A stretch of 64,000 nt of DNA from an uncultured Eubacterium sp. (lineage in GTDB: Bacteria > Bacillota > Clostridia > Oscillospirales > Acutalibacteraceae): assembly GCA_944380545.1 (NCBI GenBank), contig CALWHV010000017.1, forward strand, positions 124,001-188,000, in the 5' to 3' direction. Position numbers and translations under genes: made by a program. Shown in pieces: positions 53,069 through 61,701 of this stretch (position 1 is its first letter; each line of letters begins with the position of its first letter). The notes below the pieces were generated by a model. That model was not told where the DNA came from and ran no database searches. It worked only from the letters and a program-made list of their open reading frames with translations.

Positions 53069-55477
53069 TCAGCTCAGCTCAAATATTACACCGCTGCCGC
53101 CGCGCAGAAGTATTCCGCGCGAAAGCTTTACCGCTGCGCGAGCCTGTATTGAAGCGATATGCGGCTTTACCGCGCGCGACGGCGTGAAGCCGAGCAGCGC
53201 GTTATCAATTTCAGTATACACGAGATGCGGGCGCCTGTCAAAATTATACATTGCAACAAGCGAGCGGTTATTTTTGAGATAAACGGTTGCCTTGACGCAG
53301 TCAAGCCCCGTTGAAACGGGATTTTTGCCGTGCCACCAGCCGAGCATACGGCTTTCCTCTATGCCGAAATCATCCCAGAGCTTGTAGATATGCCGCGCCG
53401 TTTTCGTGCCCCAGCCGTAGCGGTTGTTCATACCGAAGAGCATACCTATAAACGGGTCGCCGCCGCCCTCAAGCATCTGACTCATGCAGCCGTAGGGTAT
53501 GCCGGAGACCTCCGTGAGCAGATATTCGGGAGAAAGCCTTTTGTAATCGTACCCCTCGCCTATCCACATCGAATCCAGAAACGGCAGTATCTCCGTGTAG
53601 AGATTCATACAGCTGACATCGCCGGCGCGCGGCTGCTCGTGGTTCCACATATGCATATCTATGCGCCCGCCGTTTTGCGAGAGCACTTTTTTGGCGCGCT
53701 CCAGAGTGGTTCTGTCAAGCGCGGTATCGTCTATGTATATCCCGCTGATGCCGGTATTTTTTACGAGCCAGTCAAGCCCCTCTATATAATAGTTGTCAAG
53801 GCGCGAATCCGGCCGCACTATGAACGATATATCGGCGTCGCCCTTATACTTGCCGCGCTTATAATAAACGCGCCAGGCGGGCAGTATCGTATCTCCGAAA
53901 TATTCGGTGAGCCACTGAGGCGTGCCCTTCCACCAGGAATGGCCGTCGCCCTTTTTGCGCAGGATTATCTCGTCGCCGAGCGCCTTGTAGGCAAAGACCT
54001 CCGCCATATGGTTGCTGTGCTCGCGCACCGTGTAGTAGATATTCACGCGCACTCCCTTATAAGAGGCGTACTGAACGAGCTCCCTGAGCGCGCGCGTTTC
54101 AACAAAGGGGTAATTTATGAACGGGTGCAAATCGGTGCCGTGATGAAGATTAAGGTCAGTAAGGCCGAGCCTTGCCGCCTCGTCCACAGCGCGGTAGCCG
54201 TCCTTTAATTCATTGAAATGCGCGTGGCGCACGGAGTAATGCGTTTTATAGTCGATAGGATGAAACGGCGTGAAGTGAAGCTCAAAATCAAAGCTGCGCT
54301 CCTCGCCCTTTTTAAGCGAATACGCGCCGGTATACGCCTCAAGGCGGCAGCGGGAATCCTCGCACTTAACGCTTATGCCGCCGCGGCCGCCGTTGTCCCA
54401 GGTTTCGGCAGGCATCCTGAGCGGCAGGTTTTTATAATACACATTCACGAGCGGGCGAACATAATCCTGCGCCTTGAATTTGAAGCGCGCGCCGCAGTTT
54501 ACGCCGCCGATAAAAACACAGTCCTGCTGGAGCTTTTCGTTCCATTTGAACCTGATATCGCGCGCCCCGCCGCCCTTGAGCCCCAGCCCGTGCATAAGGC
54601 GCGACGCCTCCGGCGCCGTAACTGCGGTGAGCGTTATATCCGAAAAACGGGCGTCCTTTTTAGCTTTAATGCGAATGCTGTACTGCACCGAGCCCTCATA
54701 GCGCAGAACGCCGGAAAGGCGCGCGTCGAGCGTTTCGTTTTGCGCCCTGCTTTCAATCAGCACGCTTGCGCCCTTTTTGCTCAGCCGCAGGCCGGAAAAC
54801 TCAAGCGGGCAGCCCTTTATCTCAAACTTGACGGGAGAGGATAGCAGATGCGCCTGCGCGTCGGGGCAAAGCTGCACCCCCTCGTCAAAATAGCTGACGG
54901 CGTCCTGCGGCAGGCCGCTTTTTGAAAGCGCGATATCGCGCCCCAAAACGCTTATCACGCTTTTTGAAACGCGCGGCTCAAAATAGGGCTGCACGGGTGA
55001 ATCATCCAGAAAGCGGCTCGAATTGAGCCACAAAAGGCGCGAAAGGCGCCACGGCTCGTCAAACCCGCCGTTTTTTATATATTCGCCGGAGAAGGAAAGC
55101 TCAATTTGCGCGGTTTCGGCGCCGAGATCGGTTTTAACGGTTATCTTGAGGCGGGCGGTTTTGCCCTCGTTTTCCGCCTTAGCCCTGACGATGATGAAAA
55201 CGGGCGCGACATTTGAGCCGTGAAGCGGTATCTCGCGCTGATATTCCCTGCCGAATTTATCCGTGCACTGCGTATTTATGCAAACGCAGTCCGCCCCTTC
55301 GGTCAAAACGGAAGTGATCCTGCGCTCTCCCTGCGGCTTCGCGATAAGCTGGAGCACATAGTTTTCACGGGCCGGAACGCGCAGGCTGAGCCCGTCCGCC
55401 AAAAGCAGACCGTTCGTTGCGTTTTTGTCTGCAAAATGCTTGAATTGAATTTTCTTGTCTGCATAAAATAATTTCAT
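53069..55477 (-). CDS. Large glycoside-hydrolase-like protein (DUF6067 type)
   Basis: This 802-residue cytosolic protein has a beta-rich N-terminal half and a barrel-like second half with LNLHHGTDLHPFINYP, NIYYTVREHSNH, and GIYIDDTALDR, where paired acidic residues could be catalytic. It resembles glycoside hydrolase-like proteins of the DUF6067 type, by memory. It is the first gene before the fucosidase and is divergent to the AraC regulator, which probably controls it. Substrate unknown. Confidence 0.75.
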   Translation of the reverse strand: MKLFYADKKIQFKHFADKNATNGLLLADGLSLRVPARENYVLQLIAKPQGERRITSVLTEGADCVCINTQCTDKFGREYQREIPLHGSNVAPVFIIVRAKAENEGKTARLKITVKTDLGAETAQIELSFSGEYIKNGGFDEPWRLSRLLWLNSSRFLDDSPVQPYFEPRVSKSVISVLGRDIALSKSGLPQDAVSYFDEGVQLCPDAQAHLLSSPVKFEIKGCPLEFSGLRLSKKGASVLIESRAQNETLDARLSGVLRYEGSVQYSIRIKAKKDARFSDITLTAVTAPEASRLMHGLGLKGGGARDIRFKWNEKLQQDCVFIGGVNCGARFKFKAQDYVRPLVNVYYKNLPLRMPAETWDNGGRGGISVKCEDSRCRLEAYTGAYSLKKGEERSFDFELHFTPFHPIDYKTHYSVRHAHFNELKDGYRAVDEAARLGLTDLNLHHGTDLHPFINYPFVETRALRELVQYASYKGVRVNIYYTVREHSNHMAEVFAYKALGDEIILRKKGDGHSWWKGTPQWLTEYFGDTILPAWRVYYKRGKYKGDADISFIVRPDSRLDNYYIEGLDWLVKNTGISGIYIDDTALDRTTLERAKKVLSQNGGRIDMHMWNHEQPRAGDVSCMNLYTEILPFLDSMWIGEGYDYKRLSPEYLLTEVSGIPYGCMSQMLEGGGDPFIGMLFGMNNRYGWGTKTARHIYKLWDDFGIEESRMLGWWHGKNPVSTGLDCVKATVYLKNNRSLVAMYNFDRRPHLVYTEIDNALLGFTPSRAVKPHIASIQARAAVKLSRGILLRGGSGVIFELS

Positions 55478-55765
55478 AAAAGCTCCCCGAACCGGCGCAT
55501 TTCCGATTTTGCACCGTAAAATGTAAACTTTTTATAACATAGGTTCCATTTTTTAGATGTTTGTGTTATAATCCGATTGTGTGAAAATCGCAGAGGTATA
55601 TAACAGACCGATTTTTGAAATTCGGTATATGCCGAGCCGAAAACGCGCCTGATTCATACCTCTGAAGCTATAATATAACATAAATGCGGCGCGCGCAATA
55701 CATAAAGCCGCATTTAAAATACAAAAATCGGAAGCGCCTCGGCTTTCGGCGTTTCCTGAAAGGCG
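55478..55765 (+). promoter_or_regulatory. Divergent control region with structured araC-type leader
   Basis: A plus-strand extended -10 (TGTTATAAT, ending 55572) lacks a good -35, so transcription would begin near 55579 and leave a leader of about 185 bases. The leader has nested perfect inverted repeats: CAGAGGTAT 55591-55599 / ATACCTCTG 55656-55664; CCGATTTTTG 55608-55617 / CAAAAATCGG 55722-55731; AAATGCGGC 55682-55690 / GCCGCATTT 55707-55715; and a hairpin at 55730-55756 just before the RBS. These pairs cannot all form together. Confidence 0.55.
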
Positions 55766-56614
55766 ATGAGCATCAAAATGTATCAGTGCACTTGGTTTTA
55801 CACCTCCGATCTTATCCTGCCGAAGGATAAAAACGCAGTTGCCGCCGCTTGGTGCGTTGAGGCGGACGAGTTTTACCGCTATGAGATGCAGGAGGACGCG
55901 CTTTCGGTCAAAAATATGATGTGCTTTGTGCGCACCGTCAGCGGAGCAGGCACGCTTACCACTACTGACAGCAGCGTTATCAGCCTGCCGGAAAATTCAT
56001 ATATGGTGATAAGCCGCAGCAAGATAAGCAGCTATCAAAGCGCGGATAAGGTATGGAAATACTATTGGGTGGATTTTGTTTACAGAAGCCCGCTGACCTT
56101 TAAAACGGAAAAGGTTTACACCGCCCCTTACAGCGAAAGGGAGAGGGAGCTTTTTTCGGAGCTGCTTGAAACGGGCAGGCAGTTCCCGTCCGAGGTGGAA
56201 TACATAAATTCCGTTTTTAAGCACTATTTTTATTATCTGAGGCTCAGATGCGCCGCTGTTACCCATTCCGCGGCGAAAAATGTTAAGCTTTCAGAGGTGT
56301 GCACTTACATTCAGCAAAAGCTTTACTCCCGCCTTACGGTTACGGAGATTGCGGAATTTTTCAATGTTTCCTCTCGCAGGATACACCAGATCTTCAACGA
56401 AACGCTGCATGTTTCGCCAAAGCAGTACATATCGGATCTGAAAATAGAAAAGGCAAAGCAGATACTTGAAAAAACCTCTATGCCGATAATAGACATAGCG
56501 GACGCGCTCGGTTATTACAGCGCATATCATTTTTCGTCCGCATTCCAGCGCAGGACCGGCTGCTCGCCGAGCGCATACAGAAAAAAGCTTGCCGCCGAGC
56601 ACCACGAAAAATAA
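55766..56614 (+). CDS. AraC-family transcriptional regulator
   Basis: This 282-residue protein has an N-terminal cupin-like sensor part (about 1-160) and two C-terminal helix-turn-helix motifs (TVTEIAEFFNVSSRRIHQIF and IIDIADALGYYSAYHFSSAF). The SD AAAGG is very close to this ATG; an ATG four codons later is an alternative start. Divergent to the GH operon, it likely activates it in response to a sugar. A strong terminator follows. Confidence 0.9.
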   Translation: MSIKMYQCTWFYTSDLILPKDKNAVAAAWCVEADEFYRYEMQEDALSVKNMMCFVRTVSGAGTLTTTDSSVISLPENSYMVISRSKISSYQSADKVWKYYWVDFVYRSPLTFKTEKVYTAPYSERERELFSELLETGRQFPSEVEYINSVFKHYFYYLRLRCAAVTHSAAKNVKLSEVCTYIQQKLYSRLTVTEIAEFFNVSSRRIHQIFNETLHVSPKQYISDLKIEKAKQILEKTSMPIIDIADALGYYSAYHFSSAFQRRTGCSPSAYRKKLAAEHHEK

Positions 56615-56617
56615 CGC

Positions 56618-56647
56618 AAAACGCCGCACGACTGTGCGGCGTTTTTT
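56618..56647. terminator. Bidirectional terminator
   Basis: Perfect 12-bp stem (56618-56629 with 56634-56645), GACT loop, T-run on plus and A-run mirrored on minus, between the convergent AraC and corA genes. Confidence 0.93.
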
Positions 56648-56676
56648 ATAATCACGGCGCCGCTGCGGCGGCGTTT

Positions 56677-57621
56677 TTATTTGAACCATTTTTTGCGCTT
56701 GCCGATAATGGCGAGCGCCGCCACAACTGTGATCGAAAGCGCTATCACAAAAAGGTAGCCGTAGCGCCACTGAAGCTCCGGCATATAGCGGAAATTCATA
56801 CCGTACCAGCCGACTATCAGCGTCAGCGGAAAGAAGATCATTGAAACGACGGTGAACACCTGCATCGTGTGGTTCGTTTTAAGGTCTATAAACGACTGGT
56901 ACGCATCCTGAAGATGCACCACACTGCCGCGCAGCAGCTCCACATCATCGCGCAGGCGCATTATCTTTTTTGTGAAGTTTGAGATGTAGCGCAGATAATT
57001 TTCATCAAATATCTCGTTTTCGTTATCCTCAAGCGCCTCGCCGATATCTATGAGCTGCTCGTAATAATTGCGCATTGAAAGCAGCTCCTTTTTCATCTGC
57101 AAGAGCTGCAGGCTGAAATCCCTGCCGGCGTTTCCGTGAAGCACAAGCTCCTCAAGGCGTGTTATCTCGTAGCCCTTATCCTCTATGGCGTTGCTGTCAC
57201 CGCCTGTAAGGCTGTCCAAAAACGCATATATAAGCTTTTCAAGCGTGATGTTTATGGGCGAATACTTGCCGAGGCTTGCAAGGAATTTATCGCGCGTGGA
57301 GCAGTCCTTATCCCTTACATCAACCACGATGAGCAGGTTCTTTTTTATATACACGGCGATTATATCGCGCTGAGCCGTTATATCGGACGCGTCCTTTATA
57401 TTCATCTTTGTAAAGCAGTAATCATCGTAAACCTCCACGCCGAAGCGAGAGTGAAGATACACATCGTTTGCCTTTACGGACTGCACGGTGGAGGCGGAAA
57501 AGCCGAATCTGTCGTAGATCTTTTCAAACTCCGCCGCCGTTACATAGCCGGCGGTAACATAGTGGCTGTTGATCTCGTCTATCTCAACGGTGGTTACATC
57601 GTCCTGAAACTGGTAGAACAT
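56677..57621 (-). CDS. corA: CorA-family magnesium transporter
   Basis: This 314-residue protein has a long cytoplasmic part and two membrane helices at the C-terminus with the GMN signature (YGMNF) between them, followed by a Lys-rich tail. CorA forms pentameric Mg2+ (or other divalent) channels gated by intracellular Mg2+. It stands alone; a hairpin terminator of the rbr gene lies upstream. Confidence 0.93.
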   Translation of the reverse strand: MFYQFQDDVTTVEIDEINSHYVTAGYVTAAEFEKIYDRFGFSASTVQSVKANDVYLHSRFGVEVYDDYCFTKMNIKDASDITAQRDIIAVYIKKNLLIVVDVRDKDCSTRDKFLASLGKYSPINITLEKLIYAFLDSLTGGDSNAIEDKGYEITRLEELVLHGNAGRDFSLQLLQMKKELLSMRNYYEQLIDIGEALEDNENEIFDENYLRYISNFTKKIMRLRDDVELLRGSVVHLQDAYQSFIDLKTNHTMQVFTVVSMIFFPLTLIVGWYGMNFRYMPELQWRYGYLFVIALSITVVAALAIIGKRKKWFK

Positions 57622-57650
57622 ACGCTCTCACGCTCCTTATGCGCCAAAAT

Positions 57651-57669
57651 GCCCGGCAGGACGCCGGGC
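57651..57669 (-). terminator. rbr terminator
   Basis: 7-bp GC stem (GCCCGGC 57651-57657 with GCCGGGC 57663-57669), followed on minus by ATTTTGG. A short U-tract, so moderate strength. Confidence 0.65.
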
Positions 57670-57680
57670 AGGTGCTTTTA

Positions 57681-58223
57681 TCAATAATTTTCCGCTTTTA
57701 TCTCAAAATACGCTCTGGGGTGCGCGCAGACGGGGCACACCTCGGGCGCGGCCTTGCCAACAACGATATGGCCGCAGTTTGAGCATTTCCAGATCTTATC
57801 CTCATCGCGGCTGAAAACGATGCCCTCCTTAACATTCTCAAGCAGCTTGAGATACCTCTGCTCGTGCTCTCTTTCGATTTCGCCCACCTTTTCAAATAAA
57901 ACGGCGATCTCGTCAAAGCCCTCTTCCCTTGCCTCGCGCGCAAACTCGGCGTACATATCGGTCCACTCGTAATTTTCGCCGTCCGCAGCGTCCTTAAGAT
58001 TCGCCGCCGTATCCGGCACGGCGCCGTCGTGCAGCAGCTTGAACCAGATCTTTGCGTGCTCCTTTTCATTCATTGCCGTTTCGGTAAAAAGGTTGGCTAT
58101 CTGAACAAAGCCGTCCTTCTTTGCCTTTGAGGCGTAATACTGATACTTGGTGTGAGCCTGGCTCTCTCCGGCGAACGCCGCCATAAGATTTGCCTGTGTT
58201 TTTGTTCCTTCAAGCTTTTTCAT
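57681..58223 (-). CDS. rbr: Rubrerythrin
   Basis: This 180-residue protein has a ferritin-like diiron domain ([32 protein letters not shown]) and a C-terminal rubredoxin domain with CxxC pairs ([14 protein letters not shown]). It reduces hydrogen peroxide in anaerobes. GGAAAGG precedes the start. A single gene with its own terminator. Confidence 0.96.
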   Translation of the reverse strand: MKKLEGTKTQANLMAAFAGESQAHTKYQYYASKAKKDGFVQIANLFTETAMNEKEHAKIWFKLLHDGAVPDTAANLKDAADGENYEWTDMYAEFAREAREEGFDEIAVLFEKVGEIEREHEQRYLKLLENVKEGIVFSRDEDKIWKCSNCGHIVVGKAAPEVCPVCAHPRAYFEIKAENY

Positions 58224-58310
58224 AAGCCTTTCCTTTCTGCCCTTTAAATATAAGCTCTCGGCGCGGGCAAGCCGCAGCTTTGAATAACTGATATGCCGGC
58301 GGATACGCCT

Positions 58311-60707
58311 TTATATTCCCGATTTTCTGAATTTTGTTACGATTATCATAAACACCGCCCACATCGCCTGGAAAAGCAGCGCGTTTATATCGCCGAACTG
58401 GCTGAGCGAGCCGGAAAAGGCGAGCAGAGCCGCCGCGCCGAAGCCGAGGGCGGAGCCGAACGACGCCAAAACGCCGATGAATTTTTCCGTGCCCACAAGC
58501 TTGTCCGAGCCGAGCACGGTTGAAACAAACGCGTCCGCGCTGCCGTTATGAACGGCGTAGGCGGGGCTTTTCTGCGCAACTAAGCCGCTGTACTTTTCAA
58601 AGCTTCTGGCGTTTGAGGCGTTCAGCACGCGGATAAAGCCCTCGGGAAGGTCGAAGAGGCGCGTTATGCTCTCCTCGTTCAAATACGGGTCGCAGCTTCT
58701 TAAAATAACGGTCATTGAACTCTTTTCAAGGCGCTTCAAGTCCTTTTTGAGGCGCTCGTCGGCGTGGTAGCTGACAAGGAACATTGCCGAAAGCCTGCCG
58801 GCGACGGCAAGATAGACGGCGTGCCTGCCCTTTACGGCGTATTTATCTTCGTATTCGCGGGGCGGCACGGAAACGCCGTGGTGCTCAAGCAGCTCCCTTG
58901 TGCCCACAAGCACCTTTCTTTGATATATCCACGCCGAGGTGCCGAGCTTATCCTCATATGTTACATCCTGGACCTGCGGCAGGATAGAGCCGCCGCCCAC
59001 TATAACGGAGCCGAAGAGCTGCGCGAGCGGGCTTTTCGTTTTCATAACCACCGCAGCCGCCTGAAGCAGAGCGTCGTCTATCTTTGCGCCGTTGAAGGTT
59101 TCATATCCGTGAAAGGCGCAGCTTGTCTTGCCGAAAAGCTCCGACGCATCCATTGCCACGGCGTTTGAATTGTGGATATAATGAGCGCCCTCAAAGCCGC
59201 ACACCATCGCCCCGCGCTTTTCGAGCGCAGAGGAGGCGTCGCACAGCGCGGCGTTGAGCGCAGAAAGCGTGACCGCCGGGCAGCATATCACGAGCGCGCC
59301 GGTAAACACGCCGAAAGCCGCCGCCCAATCGCCCTTTGCAATGCCGTAAACGGCAAACAGCACGGCGCAAAAGCCGAGTACGATGGGAAAGAGCAGCCTT
59401 GCGATCCTGTCCGCCGGTTCGTTTGCAAAGGAGATCTCAAAAAAGCTGGTGGGAAAATCCGCCTTGACGCTGTATTTTATATAAGGCTTGCCGTCCAGGA
59501 TATTTTTTGAGATGACCTGCGCGTCCACCTCGTTGATTATTTCCTCAACAGTATATTTTTCCTCAGCCGAAGTGAGAAATTCAAAATTTTTTATGATGCG
59601 CTGAAATTTTTTATACCTGCCCACGCAGCCCGAAAACAGGCAGAACACGGCGGCACACGGAAACAGCATAGACTCCGTGAGCGCAACGGCTCCGCAGGCA
59701 AGGCAGATGCAGTGCGCAAGCGCAAGCAGACAGCATACGGCAACGGGAAACGCGTAGTTTATACCCTTTTTCAGGTTGAAGCCGTGCGCCAGAAGCTCTG
59801 CGTTTATCAGCTCCGCCGCGGCAAGAAGCACGGTCTGCGTTATGCACAGCGACCGCTCGTTATTCAGCGCCGCGGGAAGGCTGCCTGCCTCGCTGAGCGC
59901 GGCAAGCACAAGCAGCGCCGCTCCTATTATAAAGGTGAACGCCATTCGAAGCTGAACCGCCGTTTTTTTATTGAACAGGCGGGCAAGCACGCGGGTGCGC
60001 TCGTTTTTGCTTGCGTAATCTCCCCTTGTTATGCCGCCGGGCGCGCCGTCCTCTCCCGGAGCCTCCTCCGGCACGAAGAGCCTGAATTTATTTACTTTTT
60101 CCTCGCGGCGGCGGCGAAGCTGTTCCTCCGCTACCTCCTCGTCTATATCGGGCACCTCGCCCATCTCGTCGTCAAAGCCGAAAAGGCGTATCTGGTCTGA
60201 GCTGTCATATTCCTCGTCGCCGTTCTTCTGAGCAGGGGCGCTCCCGCCGCGCGCCGCGCCGGCTCTGCTGAGCTCGTCCACGGCGAGGATGGTGGGTATC
60301 TCGTGCAGATCAGAGGAGCTGTCAAACCCGGAACGGCTCTTGATGGTGGCGCCCTTTTCTATGATCTGCGGCGGCGTTGAGCGATATTCCTCGTCGCCCG
60401 AATTTTTTTTGAAAAAGCTTCCCGCCGCAGCGCGCCTTGTTTTATCGCTTGAAAGCTGGGGCACGGCGCGCGTTTTGGCGCGCTCCTCATCCGACGGGCG
60501 AGGCTGCGCTTCGGCTTTTTCGCCGCGCGGCTCAAAGGCCTTTACCTCTTCGCTCTCCTGCGCGGGCGGAGCTGTCTGCTGCTCCTTTGCGTCCGTCTTT
60601 TTCGGGGAATATGTTTTCACATCGTCCTGTGAATCAACGCCGACGCTTTGCAGCACCTCCTGCGCCTCGCGCAGTATATCATCTATCGACCTGTTATTCT
60701 GACTCAT
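58311..60707 (-). CDS. Degenerate P-type ATPase-like membrane protein
   Basis: This 798-residue protein has a disordered charged tail (1-240), then about eight membrane helices with a heavy-metal P-type ATPase outline. The membrane motif is ICCPAV (474-479) rather than CPC. At the phosphorylation site the aspartate (D520) is kept, but the following KTG is changed to ASE, and the hinge GDGxND is replaced by HNGSAD (720-725). The nucleotide-domain landmarks VLVGTRELLEHHG and VYLAVAGRLSA remain. So it is probably not a pump. It may be a sensor, scaffold or pseudo-enzyme. It sits by rlmB without clear partners. Confidence 0.8.
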   Translation of the reverse strand: MSQNNRSIDDILREAQEVLQSVGVDSQDDVKTYSPKKTDAKEQQTAPPAQESEEVKAFEPRGEKAEAQPRPSDEERAKTRAVPQLSSDKTRRAAAGSFFKKNSGDEEYRSTPPQIIEKGATIKSRSGFDSSSDLHEIPTILAVDELSRAGAARGGSAPAQKNGDEEYDSSDQIRLFGFDDEMGEVPDIDEEVAEEQLRRRREEKVNKFRLFVPEEAPGEDGAPGGITRGDYASKNERTRVLARLFNKKTAVQLRMAFTFIIGAALLVLAALSEAGSLPAALNNERSLCITQTVLLAAAELINAELLAHGFNLKKGINYAFPVAVCCLLALAHCICLACGAVALTESMLFPCAAVFCLFSGCVGRYKKFQRIIKNFEFLTSAEEKYTVEEIINEVDAQVISKNILDGKPYIKYSVKADFPTSFFEISFANEPADRIARLLFPIVLGFCAVLFAVYGIAKGDWAAAFGVFTGALVICCPAVTLSALNAALCDASSALEKRGAMVCGFEGAHYIHNSNAVAMDASELFGKTSCAFHGYETFNGAKIDDALLQAAAVVMKTKSPLAQLFGSVIVGGGSILPQVQDVTYEDKLGTSAWIYQRKVLVGTRELLEHHGVSVPPREYEDKYAVKGRHAVYLAVAGRLSAMFLVSYHADERLKKDLKRLEKSSMTVILRSCDPYLNEESITRLFDLPEGFIRVLNASNARSFEKYSGLVAQKSPAYAVHNGSADAFVSTVLGSDKLVGTEKFIGVLASFGSALGFGAAALLAFSGSLSQFGDINALLFQAMWAVFMIIVTKFRKSGI

Positions 60708-60772
60708 CTCATCACTCTGCTTAAAGCTTTAGTTTGGCCGCCGGAAAGCGGTCTTTGATCAAAGCGCGCCGC

Positions 60773-61546
60773 CTAAAATCCGAACCTTTGGCGCGCTATC
60801 TCATACATAATGACAGTTGCCGCCGCCGAGGCGTTAAGGCTGTTTACGCGCCCCAGCATCGGCAGCGACACAACGGCGTCGCACTTTTCCTTTACGAGCC
60901 TGCCTATACCGCGACCCTCGCTGCCTATAACGAGCGCAGCTCCGCCCGAAAAATCGGTTTTGCACCAGGGCTGCCCGTCCATATCGGCGGCGTAGACCCA
61001 AACGCCCTCTTTTTTAAGGGCTTCTATCGCCGAGGCAAGGTTTGAAACGCGCGCCACCCTAACATATTCCACCGCGCCGCAGGAGGCTTTTGAAACATTG
61101 TAGCTTAGCCCTGCGCTTCTGCGTTTCGGGATTATGACGCCATGCGCGCCGCAGGCGTCCGCCGAGCGGATTATCGCGCCGAGGTTGCGCCCGTCCTCTA
61201 TCTCATCGCAGATAATGATAAACGGCGGCTCGTTTTTTTCACGCGCAAGGCTCAGAATATCCGCAACGCTGCTGTATTCGTGAGCGGAGGCAGCCGCTGC
61301 CACGCCCTGATGATTTGCGCCGCGGCACAGGGCGTCAAGCTTTTTTCTGTTTACCTGCTTAACGGGTATGCCACGCTGCGCCGCCATTGCCGTTATCTGC
61401 ACGATGCTGCCCTCGCGCTCGCCCGAGGCGGCGTAAACGAATTCGACTTCCCTGCCGCTTTTAAGCAGCTCCAAAACGGCGTTTCTGCCTATTACGATAT
61501 CGTCTCTCTCCGCGCCGCGGGTATTTTTCTCGTTTTCCCTGCTCAC
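60773..61546 (-). CDS. rlmB: 23S rRNA 2'-O-methyltransferase (RlmB/TrmH family)
   Basis: Start set at a GTG (61546, 257 residues) with GGAGG 5 bases upstream; the upstream 28 codons lie over the promoter. A small N-terminal RNA-binding domain and a SPOUT domain with IEDGRNLGAIIRSADACG, IGSEGRGIG and LPMLGRVNSLNASAA are visible. It methylates a guanosine ribose of 23S rRNA (G2251 in E. coli). A close TrmH relative is possible. Confidence 0.92.
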   Translation of the reverse strand: MSRENEKNTRGAERDDIVIGRNAVLELLKSGREVEFVYAASGEREGSIVQITAMAAQRGIPVKQVNRKKLDALCRGANHQGVAAAASAHEYSSVADILSLAREKNEPPFIIICDEIEDGRNLGAIIRSADACGAHGVIIPKRRSAGLSYNVSKASCGAVEYVRVARVSNLASAIEALKKEGVWVYAADMDGQPWCKTDFSGGAALVIGSEGRGIGRLVKEKCDAVVSLPMLGRVNSLNASAAATVIMYEIARQRFGF

Positions 61547-61589
61547 ATTATCCTCCGCAAAGGGGCCTGCCCTTATTTTATATATTTTA

Positions 61590-61618
61590 ATTATAACATC
61601 ACAGAGCGCGATATTCAA
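61590..61618 (-). promoter_or_regulatory. Extended -10 promoter of rlmB
   Basis: On minus: TTGAAT (61613-61618), 17-base spacer ending TGT, TATAAT (61590-61595). It places the RNA start about 37 bases before the GTG. Confidence 0.75.
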
Positions 61619-61701
61619 TCTTATGCGCAATAATTATCGGCTTAATTTCGGCGTCCGCCGGATTTCGCCCCGCCGCGCATAATCGTTGGCGCGCGATACG
61701 C

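Noticed and set aside
52091..54208. Two long plus-strand frames (293 and 292 codons) over the GH29 and large GH genes
   Set aside because: Complements of clear enzyme genes, no start signals, no domain.
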